From assembly GCA_903932805.1 (NCBI GenBank), contig CAIZHO010000171.1, forward strand, positions 1-6,403: a stretch of DNA of 6,403 nucleotides, given 5' to 3'. The notes under the pieces are model-generated. The model was not told the origin of the DNA. It saw only the letters and a program-made list of their open reading frames with translations, and did not search any database. The translations under genes and the position numbers were made by a program. Source of the stretch: an uncultured Roseiflexaceae bacterium. GTDB lineage: Bacteria; Chloroflexota; Chloroflexia; Chloroflexales; Roseiflexaceae. Below are positions 1-5,523 of the stretch, in pieces (within the stretch, counting starts at the first letter, position 1; each line of letters begins with the position of its first letter).

Positions 1-181
1 CGGTCAAAACGAGGGTTGGTTGTGTACGCGTTGGTTCAGCGATGTCAGACCAAAACGCAGTCGTATAAATGGTCTGTGGGTACAAATAACGCAGTGACTG
101 CATAACACCACCTCATACGTGTGAACACGCACACTATAACGCAAAACGTCAATTCTGCATATCGGAGCAGCGAATGGTGTG
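1..181. other. Left-edge stretch without a confident gene
   Basis: Frame 2 of the plus strand is open from the window edge to a TGA at 95-97 and would encode 31 residues ending GLWVQITQ, which could be the tail of an upstream gene. Frame 1 is also open, to a TAA at 103-105, so the choice is weak. The helicase reading frame is open back to a GTG at 121, but no Shine-Dalgarno sequence precedes that codon. I see no convincing terminator hairpin here. Confidence 0.3.
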
Positions 182-190
182 TGGTATACT
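180..190 (+). promoter_or_regulatory. Extended -10 promoter for the helicase gene
   Basis: TGTGGTATACT contains a TGn extension followed by the hexamer TATACT (185-190). No good -35 box lies 16-18 bases upstream, as expected for an extended -10 promoter. Transcription would start near 197, just ahead of the ribosome binding site at 209-213. The element lies inside the longer possible reading frame that begins at 121, so it argues for the shorter protein. Ten of its eleven bases match the element at 5430-5440. Confidence 0.55.
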
Positions 191-208
191 CAAACGAACA
201 TTTGTGCG

Positions 209-213
209 AAAGG
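209..213 (+). promoter_or_regulatory. Ribosome binding site choosing the helicase start
   Basis: AAAGG lies 6 bases before the GTG at 220. The alternative GTG at 121 has no purine-rich sequence at a suitable distance, so this site supports a start at 220. Confidence 0.5.
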
Positions 214-219
214 TCCGCA

Positions 220-2511
220 GTGCACGCACTCACAACCGAACAACAGGCAGTCGTCAACCATCCTGCCGGATCTCATGCCCGTGTGCTGGCCGTCGCTGGA
301 TCCGGCAAAACAACGACAATGGTGCATCGCATTATGCACCTCCTTGGTACAGGAGTGACGCGGAGTGCCGTACAGGTCGTCATGTTTAATGTGCTCGCGC
401 GCAAGCAGTTCGCCGACAAGCTGACCGACATCGGCTGTACTCCGCGCGAGCAACCAGCAATCGACACCTTTCACTCGTGTGCCTACCGCATCATCAAACG
501 AGCAATTGACGCGGGCATCTATGCAGCTCCCAAGGAGCAGTGGATCGAGGACGATTCAGAACAAGCACGGTTGTTGGTGCACCGAGTCGTCCAGAACCTC
601 GAGCGCGAAGGGGTCATCCAGCCCAATACTGTCGATGTCGAACTTGCGCTATCGGCCATTGGGCTTTGGAAGGGCGAGCTTATTCCTGCCGAGCGGGCAC
701 ATGCAGCGTGTAGTGGCGATAGCGCGCTGATCGATGTGTATGTACGCTTTGAGCACGAGCGCGAACAACGTCAAGCGATTGGTTTTGATGATTTTGTCCC
801 AATAGCGGTCAATCTGTTGCGCACCCATGTGTCGTTTCGCCAGCAGTGTTTTGGGCATTTGCGTCACCTGATTGTCGACGAATACCAAGATATCAATGCA
901 GGGCAACAGGTTCTCGTCGAGTTATTAGCAGGGACACACGCTGACCTAATGGTGGTCGGCGATGACGATCAGACCATCTACGAATGGCGCGGCGCGCGAC
1001 CGGATTTCATTCTGCAGTACATGACGGGTACGGTCCTCGGACGGGCAGTGTGCGATTATACTCTTTCGCATTCGTTCCGCTTTGGGCCGCTGTTGGCACA
1101 AACGGCATTGAACGTCATTGCAAATAACACCGTTCGGGTCGCAAAACCGCTGACTGCGCATGCGGTGCAGCAATCAACGGATGTTTTTGTGGTGCGCGAA
1201 CAGGCGGAACAGAGTACCGAGAGTGACCAGATGCTCTGTCAGCAACTGTTGTCACTGGTCCAACGCACGGGCGAACCGCAGCATATCGTCGTACTCGGTC
1301 GGACTTTTTCGCAGCTCCAAGGCCTCGAAGCAGCTTGCTTGCACCGCAGAATCCCCTATCGCGTCCTCGGTCGGCGCCCCTTTTTTGAGCGGCGTGAAGT
1401 AGCAGCACTGGTGGATTATCTGCACATTGCTGCTGACTGGCAGCACACCGTTGATGCTGACAATGCTGCACTCGTGTTGTCGATCGTCAATATGCCAAAT
1501 CGTTTTTTGAGTGCAGATACGATGAAAGCCGCACTCCGCGATGCAAAGGCCCAACAACGCACCGTTGCCGAGTTCTTTCATACGTTGGTAGATCCGACAC
1601 AATCACCGTTGACGCGCGTCGCACGTGAGCGCATGCGCGACCTCACCGACACGTTGATTCGTCTCAACGAGCTTTGGCGGCAAACCCAACCCGTCCAGGT
1701 GGCATTCCAAACGATTCTGTCAACCACGAATTATCTGGCACATTTCACGAACTACTACGGCAATGGTTCTGAATCAAGTGATCGTGTGAGCTGTGTGACA
1801 CAGTTCATCGAATTTGCCAAAAGTACTGGATTAGCCGTGGGCGATTTTGTCACGCACTTCCTCGCCCTCAATCATACATTTGGGTATCCCGAAGAACAAC
1901 AGATATTATTTACAACAGTCTATCGTAGCAAAGGGCTCGAATACGATTACGTCTTTATTCCCCGTGCCCAAGAAGGGTATATGCCGGTGCTGTTGAGTGA
2001 CACATTGCAGGTCTGGGACAAAGCACACACATCACGCCCGATACGGATCAGTTCTGACAACATCGAAATGGAACGGCGTTTGTTTTATGTTGCCATGACG
2101 CGTGCGAAACGTGCACTGTACATTGGCGTCTCTGCACCGCCTCCCTCAGGAGATGCCATCGAGAGCAAGCCGGTCGAACCGTCGCGATTTCTACACGAAA
2201 TGCACGTAGAACCGACCGCGGCGGTGATGCGCCATCTTGCTGCCGCAGTCGCCGGGGGCACATTGTTGCACATGCTCGAAGCACTCAAAGAACATGGAGC
2301 GTCAGATGTGTTTTTGCAACAACTGTTGCGGTATTTTACTGACCGCCCAGGCGTAGCGCGTATGATCGGTAATGAACGTATCCCGCGCTGGAGCCCTATC
2401 GTGCGGTCGACGTCGCCCGTACCCGTACGCCGCAAAAGCAAAGCTCCCATGCTCCCGTGGTGGTCCTCGGTCGACGTCTCGCCATCCACTGATCGCGAGG
2501 AAGAGCGCTAA
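220..2511 (+). CDS. UvrD/Rep-family superfamily 1A DNA helicase
   Basis: This is an ATP-driven 3'-5' DNA translocase and helicase of the UvrD/Rep/PcrA group, acting in the cytoplasm in repair or in clearing replication and recombination intermediates. Numbered from GTG 220 (763 residues), the motifs in order are: Q-motif LTTEQQAVV (4-12); Walker A AVAGSGKTTT (24-33); motif Ia FNVLARKQFA (56-65); motif Ib DTFHSCAYRI (82-91); Walker B LIVDEYQDIN (217-226); motif III VVGDDDQTIYEWRGA (245-259); motif IV around HSFRFG (284-289); motif V TTVYRSKGLEYDYVF (565-579); motif VI RRLFYVAMTRAKRAL (619-633). All expected ATP-binding residues, including the motif VI arginine, are present. The start follows the promoter at 180-190, the RBS at 209-213 and the usual short N-terminus before the Q-motif; an in-frame GTG at 121 would add 33 residues. 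The last 120 or so residues are not recognisable, and the Tudor-like tail of PcrA is not evident. The family is certain; the exact role (UvrD, Rep or an accessory paralogue) is not. Confidence 0.95.
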   Translation: MHALTTEQQAVVNHPAGSHARVLAVAGSGKTTTMVHRIMHLLGTGVTRSAVQVVMFNVLARKQFADKLTDIGCTPREQPAIDTFHSCAYRIIKRAIDAGIYAAPKEQWIEDDSEQARLLVHRVVQNLEREGVIQPNTVDVELALSAIGLWKGELIPAERAHAACSGDSALIDVYVRFEHEREQRQAIGFDDFVPIAVNLLRTHVSFRQQCFGHLRHLIVDEYQDINAGQQVLVELLAGTHADLMVVGDDDQTIYEWRGARPDFILQYMTGTVLGRAVCDYTLSHSFRFGPLLAQTALNVIANNTVRVAKPLTAHAVQQSTDVFVVREQAEQSTESDQMLCQQLLSLVQRTGEPQHIVVLGRTFSQLQGLEAACLHRRIPYRVLGRRPFFERREVAALVDYLHIAADWQHTVDADNAALVLSIVNMPNRFLSADTMKAALRDAKAQQRTVAEFFHTLVDPTQSPLTRVARERMRDLTDTLIRLNELWRQTQPVQVAFQTILSTTNYLAHFTNYYGNGSESSDRVSCVTQFIEFAKSTGLAVGDFVTHFLALNHTFGYPEEQQILFTTVYRSKGLEYDYVFIPRAQEGYMPVLLSDTLQVWDKAHTSRPIRISSDNIEMERRLFYVAMTRAKRALYIGVSAPPPSGDAIESKPVEPSRFLHEMHVEPTAAVMRHLAAAVAGGTLLHMLEALKEHGASDVFLQQLLRYFTDRPGVARMIGNERIPRWSPIVRSTSPVPVRRKSKAPMLPWWSSVDVSPSTDREEER

Positions 2512-3386
2512 TCCGCACAGATACGTTCGACACTCTCTCGATGTAACTGGATGAGTAGTTCATTCGGGTAATTTTTTCCTTGGTACCCCCCGGCGAGGCA
2601 TGCTGCAATCTTCAGGTTGTGGCGTCGTACCCATGCATCGACCAATGCATCCCGAGTGCGGAGCATGTCGCTGGTGATGCCCGTCAGCCCGCCGATGTCA
2701 CAGCCTTCGTAACTGTCCATCCCGGCATTGTAAAGAACCACATCGCCTGGTTGTACCTGTGCATCGAGGTCTGCGAGCAACGCGTTGACCGTTGGGAGAT
2801 ACGTCGCAGCGGTATGCACATGCACCCGGCGGTGGGGTGCGGTGGGAGTGTATGCTTCGTATGTTGCGGTAGTCATGTCGTAGTGCATTACATGATCCCA
2901 GCCAGCGATGATATCGTGCGTGCCACCGCCGCCGTGTGCGTCAAAATCCAAGATGAACACGTGCCGTGCACCCGCAGCCAGCGCTTCGCCAGCAGCGATA
3001 GCGATCCCATTAAATGTACAGAAGCCGCCACCCCGCGCCCGAGACGCATGATGAAATCCCGAAGCCAACGCATATGCACGGCCATCCCGGAGCGCAGCAT
3101 GGACTGCAGCAACCATTGCACCGGTCTGCGCGGTCACCGAAGTCCACGTGTGTGGATCCCACGCGAAATTTTGTGATTCTGCAAGATCCAGTGGCTCCCC
3201 CGTTTCGATTGCAGAGATATACGCGGGTGTGTGGTATCGTTCAAGAATTTCACGCGTGACTGGTTCAGGGATAGTAATCTGATACCCTCGCCGCGACAGA
3301 GCACGAGCGACATCAGCTCCTTTTTTTGTGGTGTCAAAGTTCACGCTTGTCTGTGTCGTCTTGTCATTAAAAAAAATCGCTGCCAT
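2508..3386 (-). CDS. Histone deacetylase (HDAC/AcuC) family zinc hydrolase
   Basis: This is a member of the arginase/deacetylase fold family, which includes AcuC, acetylpolyamine amidohydrolases and HDACs. It probably removes acyl groups from an amide substrate in the cytoplasm with a bound zinc ion. In the 292-residue protein the paired catalytic histidines are H112-H113 (GFHHAS), followed by the GGGFCTFNG loop (119-127). The zinc ligands are D149 and H151 in ILDFDAHGGGGT and D224 in NAGMDSYEG. The transition-state tyrosine is Y268 in LAGGYQG. The usual HHGDG after the first zinc pair reads HGGGG here, a subfamily variation. The start at 3386 is preferred because TCCTTT at 3393-3398 reads AAAGGA on the coding strand, 6 bases before it; an ATG five codons upstream lacks a spaced site. 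The length is near the short end for the family. It converges on the helicase with a 4-base stop overlap and diverges from the PARG-like gene. The substrate (acetyl-lysine, polyamine, acetoin-related or ADP-ribose-linked acyl) cannot be read from sequence. Confidence 0.9.
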   Translation of the reverse strand: MAAIFFNDKTTQTSVNFDTTKKGADVARALSRRGYQITIPEPVTREILERYHTPAYISAIETGEPLDLAESQNFAWDPHTWTSVTAQTGAMVAAVHAALRDGRAYALASGFHHASRARGGGFCTFNGIAIAAGEALAAGARHVFILDFDAHGGGGTHDIIAGWDHVMHYDMTTATYEAYTPTAPHRRVHVHTAATYLPTVNALLADLDAQVQPGDVVLYNAGMDSYEGCDIGGLTGITSDMLRTRDALVDAWVRRHNLKIAACLAGGYQGKNYPNELLIQLHRESVERICAD

Positions 3387-3392
3387 GGTATT

Positions 3393-3398
3393 TCCTTT
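3393..3398 (-). promoter_or_regulatory. Ribosome binding site deciding the deacetylase start
   Basis: On the minus strand this reads AAAGGA, 6 bases before the ATG at 3386-3384. It lies inside the first codons of the longer alternative that begins at 3401, so the two starts exclude each other. The shorter one is favoured. Confidence 0.65.
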
Positions 3399-3426
3399 CA
3401 TCCCTGTGAGAAAGAATCATCACAAA

Positions 3427-3434
3427 CCACAATT
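3427..3434. repeat. Second copy of the palindrome half-site
   Basis: CCACAATT repeats eight bases of the 16-bp palindrome at 3497-3512 (copy at 3499-3506), 72 bases away on the deacetylase side of the divergent region. It could be an auxiliary half-site for the same regulator, but an 8-base match can also arise by chance. Confidence 0.25.
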
Positions 3435-3458
3435 CGGTACTGGTCGTTGACCATACCG
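3435..3458. promoter_or_regulatory. Interrupted inverted repeat in the deacetylase upstream region
   Basis: The arms CGGTACTGGTC (3435-3445) and GACCATACCG (3449-3458) pair over 10 bp with a single bulged C at 3440 and a 3-base loop, GTT. The right arm overlaps the candidate minus-strand -10 hexamer at 3455-3450. It could be an operator read as DNA, or a 5' leader hairpin if transcription begins further upstream. No U-run follows directly on either strand, so it is not a standard terminator. Confidence 0.45.
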
Positions 3459-3460
3459 AC
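3450..3460 (-). promoter_or_regulatory. Candidate -10 element for the deacetylase gene
   Basis: On the minus strand the sequence reads GTCGGTATGGT, with TATGGT at 3455-3450 as a possible -10. A start near 3443 would give a leader of about 57 bases before the ATG at 3386. The hexamer departs from consensus and there is no clear -35. The alternative AT-rich stretch at 3481-3496 has no better spacing. Confidence 0.3.
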
Positions 3461-3496
3461 AAAAACGGGATTTTTTCGTGTGAATACTTAATAAAT

Positions 3497-3512
3497 GTCC
3501 ACAATTGTGGAC
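3497..3512. promoter_or_regulatory. Perfect 16-bp palindrome, probable operator
   Basis: GTCCACAATTGTGGAC is identical to its reverse complement with no spacer. Its centre lies about 32 bases before the expected start of the rightward transcript, over the -35 zone of the promoter at 3520-3530. It sits between two divergent genes and could control both. No transcription factor gene is in the window, so the binding protein is unknown. The two arms also loosely resemble DnaA boxes (TTATCCACA with two mismatches each), a weaker reading. Confidence 0.6.
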
Positions 3513-3519
3513 TAAAAAA

Positions 3520-3530
3520 TGCGGTATAGT
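3520..3530 (+). promoter_or_regulatory. Candidate -10 element for the PARG-like gene
   Basis: TGCGGTATAGT has the hexamer TATAGT at 3525-3530 and differs at two positions from the element at 180-190. A start near 3537 gives a leader of about 42 bases. TTATAC at 3535-3540 is a less well placed alternative. The 16-bp palindrome lies directly upstream. Confidence 0.5.
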
Positions 3531-3561
3531 TACGTTATACGTGATTGATAATAACACAGGT

Positions 3562-3567
3562 AGAGGT
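3562..3567 (+). promoter_or_regulatory. Ribosome binding site of the PARG-like gene
   Basis: AGAGGT lies 11 bases before the ATG at 3579, a slightly long spacing. No other in-frame start fits better. Confidence 0.4.
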
Positions 3568-3578
3568 CGTACGAGCAC

Positions 3579-4439
3579 ATGGACAAAAAACTCGCACTCC
3601 GTATAGCCCCTATTACGGCTGATGAACTCTATATTGATGAGCATGTTGTTGTAGCACTTGAGAATGCGACCAAGCAAATAATTACGCACGGTGCGTACAT
3701 CAACGCTGACGGTGAGGATGTATACATCGAAGACGAGCAAGAATTTGCTCGTGCAAACACAATTGTCTACACCCCGCACCACGTCATACCCTCAGCGCGT
3801 CCCAAATACCCCGAGTCGTATGGGTTTGTGCATAACCAGACCACACTGACTGTTGCACACGAGAGACACAAGCTCGGGTATCGGGTCGTTCTGATCAATT
3901 GTTCGACAGTGACCGATACACTCACGACTTCACCACAGGTGTACCCCGAGTCGATTTTGCGTTCATCGAGTTTGTTGTACTGCCTCGAAGGTGGCCCGTT
4001 CGATTCTGATGCGCTCGATGAATTCCGTGATGATACGATTGTCGTCACCCCGCAGGTACCGATTTTTCGTAATCACGAAGGTAACCTGTTGCGCAGTCCC
4101 TGGCATGCTGACATCGTGACTGCAGCGCCTGTACATGCGCTCGATGTGCAGCAATATGCGCCAAGTCGCGCAGCAGAGATCGCTGTGGCAATGGCTCGAC
4201 GTGCCCAACGTCTCGTCGATGCAGCCGCAGCAACAGCAGCAAATGTGCTTGTGGTAGGTGCCTGGGGGTGCGGGGTACACGGCAATGACGCAGAGCTTGT
4301 GGCGACCGTGCTGCGCGTAGCATGTGAACGACCAGCAGCGCGGGCATTTGCAATCGTCGATGTGGCAGTCGCAGATACTGATCCAGCCACGCCGCTCTAC
4401 CTGACATTTGCCAAACACTTCCAAGAAAAGAAGTTCTGA
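3579..4439 (+). CDS. DUF2263/TIGR02452 protein, divergent PARG-like macrodomain
   Basis: The 286-residue protein resembles the microbial-type poly(ADP-ribose) glycohydrolase family, whose known members bind ADP-ribose in a macrodomain fold and cut ribose-ribose bonds. Family landmarks are: the N-terminal region up to about residue 80; FVHNQTTLTVAHE (83-95); the strand VVLINCS (103-109); ESILRSSSLLY (124-134), which matches the segment after the catalytic glutamates; TIVVTPQVPIFRNHEG (153-168); ADIVTAAPV (177-185); and the diagnostic glycine loop VVGAWGCGVHGND (225-237). Oddly, the usual GGG loop ahead of QEE is replaced by TDTLTTSPQ, and QEE reads YPE. Only the second glutamate (E124), usually taken as the catalytic one, is left. 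The protein may be a reader of ADP-ribose or a hydrolase with changed specificity rather than a true PARG. An alanine-rich run (215-222) is encoded by repeated GCA/GCC codons. It is divergent from the deacetylase and 56 bases ahead of the HEPN gene. Family call firm, activity open. Confidence 0.8.
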   Translation: MDKKLALRIAPITADELYIDEHVVVALENATKQIITHGAYINADGEDVYIEDEQEFARANTIVYTPHHVIPSARPKYPESYGFVHNQTTLTVAHERHKLGYRVVLINCSTVTDTLTTSPQVYPESILRSSSLLYCLEGGPFDSDALDEFRDDTIVVTPQVPIFRNHEGNLLRSPWHADIVTAAPVHALDVQQYAPSRAAEIAVAMARRAQRLVDAAAATAANVLVVGAWGCGVHGNDAELVATVLRVACERPAARAFAIVDVAVADTDPATPLYLTFAKHFQEKKF

Positions 4440-4459
4440 GATACCATTACCGCTTATTT

Positions 4460-4470
4460 TGGTGTAAAGT
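4460..4470 (+). promoter_or_regulatory. Possible -10 element for the HEPN gene
   Basis: TGGTGTAAAGT ends in TAAAGT (4465-4470) within the 56-base gap after the PARG-like gene. A start near 4477 would lie upstream of the ATG at 4496 but would rule out the TTG at 4472. The -35 region is weak, so co-transcription from 3520-3530 is also possible. Confidence 0.35.
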
Positions 4471-4487
4471 ATTGTCAGTGTATCAAA

Positions 4488-4492
4488 GAGGG
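4488..4492 (+). promoter_or_regulatory. Ribosome binding site deciding the HEPN gene start
   Basis: GAGGG, within AAGAGGGT, ends 3 bases before the ATG at 4496. The spacing is short, but this ATG is still preferred over the in-frame TTG at 4472, which has no ribosome binding site. Confidence 0.45.
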
Positions 4493-4495
4493 TCT

Positions 4496-5377
4496 ATGAC
4501 CACGGATCAGCATGTCCGGCTCTACATTGATCAACTCCTCGCGGATTTCCGCAAGGGATTTGAACCATTTGTGATTACCGTTTTGAAAAGTACCCATGGC
4601 GCTGATTGGTTTACAGTTTTACGAAATACTCCTGATCTTCGCACCCCTGTCGACGCGCGAAGCCTCCAGCTTGATGCGACTGCGTTGGTTCGAATCATTC
4701 TTGCACACTGGGATAGTACGTTTGGCCGGGTATTGTCTGCGGCCGATCGTTCATTGCTGTACGAAATCCGGTCTGTTCGGAATCGCTGGGCTCACCAAGC
4801 ATCAATACCCCTGGATGATGTCGATCGGTTGGCTGATAATGTGATTCGTCTGTTGACATCTATTCGCGCAGAGCACACCAACCAAATCCTCGCACAACGT
4901 GAAGTGTTCCGTGTCCAACGGTATGGCTCAATTGCTGCTCGGAACGCGTGGCGTACCCCCGTTGTGTGGTTCGCAGCTATTCTGGTCGGTCTCGTGACGA
5001 CACTTTCACTCGGTTATGGGGTCTACAATGCACTGTATCAACCAAGCCCAATAACTCCTATGCCGACCCAAATCCGCTCCGCTACGGGCTCTGATGTGGG
5101 TGCTTTGCCTCCTCTTTCTCCTAATGCAGTGCAGAACCAGCAAACGATGACACCCATTGCAGCCGACGCACCCAGTACCATACAAGCGGTGGATCCAACC
5201 TTTGTGGCATCTGATTCGTACCCCTGTCTCCCTGGCCAAATCAAAGGGAATGCGCGTACGAATATTTACCACCTGCCTGACGGGATGTACTACAGTGTGA
5301 CGCGTAACGACCGAGTGGTCTGTTTTGATACGCCTGATGCGGCGATCGAAGCCGGCTTTCGTGCGTCGAAGCGTTGA
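4496..5377 (+). CDS. Swt1-like HEPN, transmembrane, sunset-domain protein
   Basis: This 293-residue protein has three parts. Residues about 5-125 resemble the Swt1-type HEPN domain: an all-helical stretch ending in EIRSVRNRWAHQ, with the HEPN RNase motif Rx4H intact as R95, N96 and H100. HEPN proteins are often metal-independent RNases in toxin, defence or RNA-processing systems. Residues about 155-181 form one hydrophobic helix (VVWFAAILVGLVTTLSLGYG). Arginines before it favour a cytoplasmic N-terminus and an outside C-terminus. A Pro/Ser/Thr-rich linker (about 182-235) leads to a C-terminal module (236-293) with C244, IKGN (249-252), YHLPDGMYY (258-266), C276 and AGFRASK. This matches the pattern found in proteins annotated as sunset domain. 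The function of that module is unknown; its two cysteines could form a disulfide or bind metal. The start is ATG 4496 by its RBS; TTG 4472 would add 8 residues. A role as a membrane-tethered RNase or as a non-catalytic scaffold are both possible. Confidence 0.75.
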   Translation: MTTDQHVRLYIDQLLADFRKGFEPFVITVLKSTHGADWFTVLRNTPDLRTPVDARSLQLDATALVRIILAHWDSTFGRVLSAADRSLLYEIRSVRNRWAHQASIPLDDVDRLADNVIRLLTSIRAEHTNQILAQREVFRVQRYGSIAARNAWRTPVVWFAAILVGLVTTLSLGYGVYNALYQPSPITPMPTQIRSATGSDVGALPPLSPNAVQNQQTMTPIAADAPSTIQAVDPTFVASDSYPCLPGQIKGNARTNIYHLPDGMYYSVTRNDRVVCFDTPDAAIEAGFRASKR

Positions 5378-5429
5378 CCATACAGCCATTTGCTCCGCAC
5401 ACCATATCAACGGCCCCTCTCTGATTCAC

Positions 5430-5440
5430 TGTGCTATACT
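5430..5440 (+). promoter_or_regulatory. Extended -10 promoter for the Wzz-like gene
   Basis: TGTGCTATACT has a TGn extension and the hexamer TATACT (5435-5440), without a -35 box. Transcription would start near 5447, giving a leader of about 77 bases before the ATG at 5524. In-frame ATG codons at 5449 and 5455 lie almost at the start of the transcript. The rest of the 146-base gap after the HEPN gene shows no clear terminator. Confidence 0.6.
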
Positions 5441-5511
5441 GACACCGCATGTATATGCCCATACAGCGGTCGCTGCGTGCATTTTTTGGCATCGGAACAC
5501 ACGGGCTGCAT

Positions 5512-5517
5512 AAAGGT
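5512..5517 (+). promoter_or_regulatory. Ribosome binding site of the Wzz-like gene
   Basis: AAAGGT ends 6 bases before the ATG at 5524 and is the main reason for preferring that start over the in-frame ATGs at 5449 and 5455. Confidence 0.5.
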
Positions 5518-5523
5518 CGAGAT

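Noticed and set aside
2580..3176. 198-codon open frame on the plus strand opposite the deacetylase
   Set aside because: It is antisense to a gene with all catalytic motifs, is rich in Cys, Arg and His, and shows no recognisable domain, so it is a shadow frame.
3459..3477. A-run and T-run around CGGGA as a terminator
   Set aside because: The stem would be only A-T pairs with no GC-rich part, and it lies in a divergent promoter region where no transcript is expected to end.
3495..3514. Palindrome as a pair of DnaA boxes or a replication origin
   Set aside because: Each arm has two mismatches to TTATCCACA, and no other boxes, DnaA/DnaN genes or unwinding element are nearby.
3420..3782. 120-codon minus-strand frame over the divergent control region and the start of the PARG-like gene
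   Set aside because: It runs through the palindrome and promoters and into the PARG-like coding sequence, and has no supporting ribosome binding site or domain.
4221..4242. GCA/GCC-rich stretch as a tandem repeat
   Set aside because: It is imperfect and encodes a short alanine-rich helix in the PARG-like protein, so it is better explained by coding content.
3963..4424. Overlapping minus-strand frames of 105-153 codons inside the PARG-like gene
   Set aside because: They are low-complexity Ala/Cys/His/Arg-rich products of the opposite strand of an alanine-rich coding segment.
220..5377. The whole set as one defence island (helicase, deacetylase, PARG-like, HEPN)
   Set aside because: The genes face different directions with separate promoters, and there is no nuclease, phage or mobile-element marker. 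Only the co-directional PARG-like and HEPN pair and the divergent deacetylase are kept as a possible unit.
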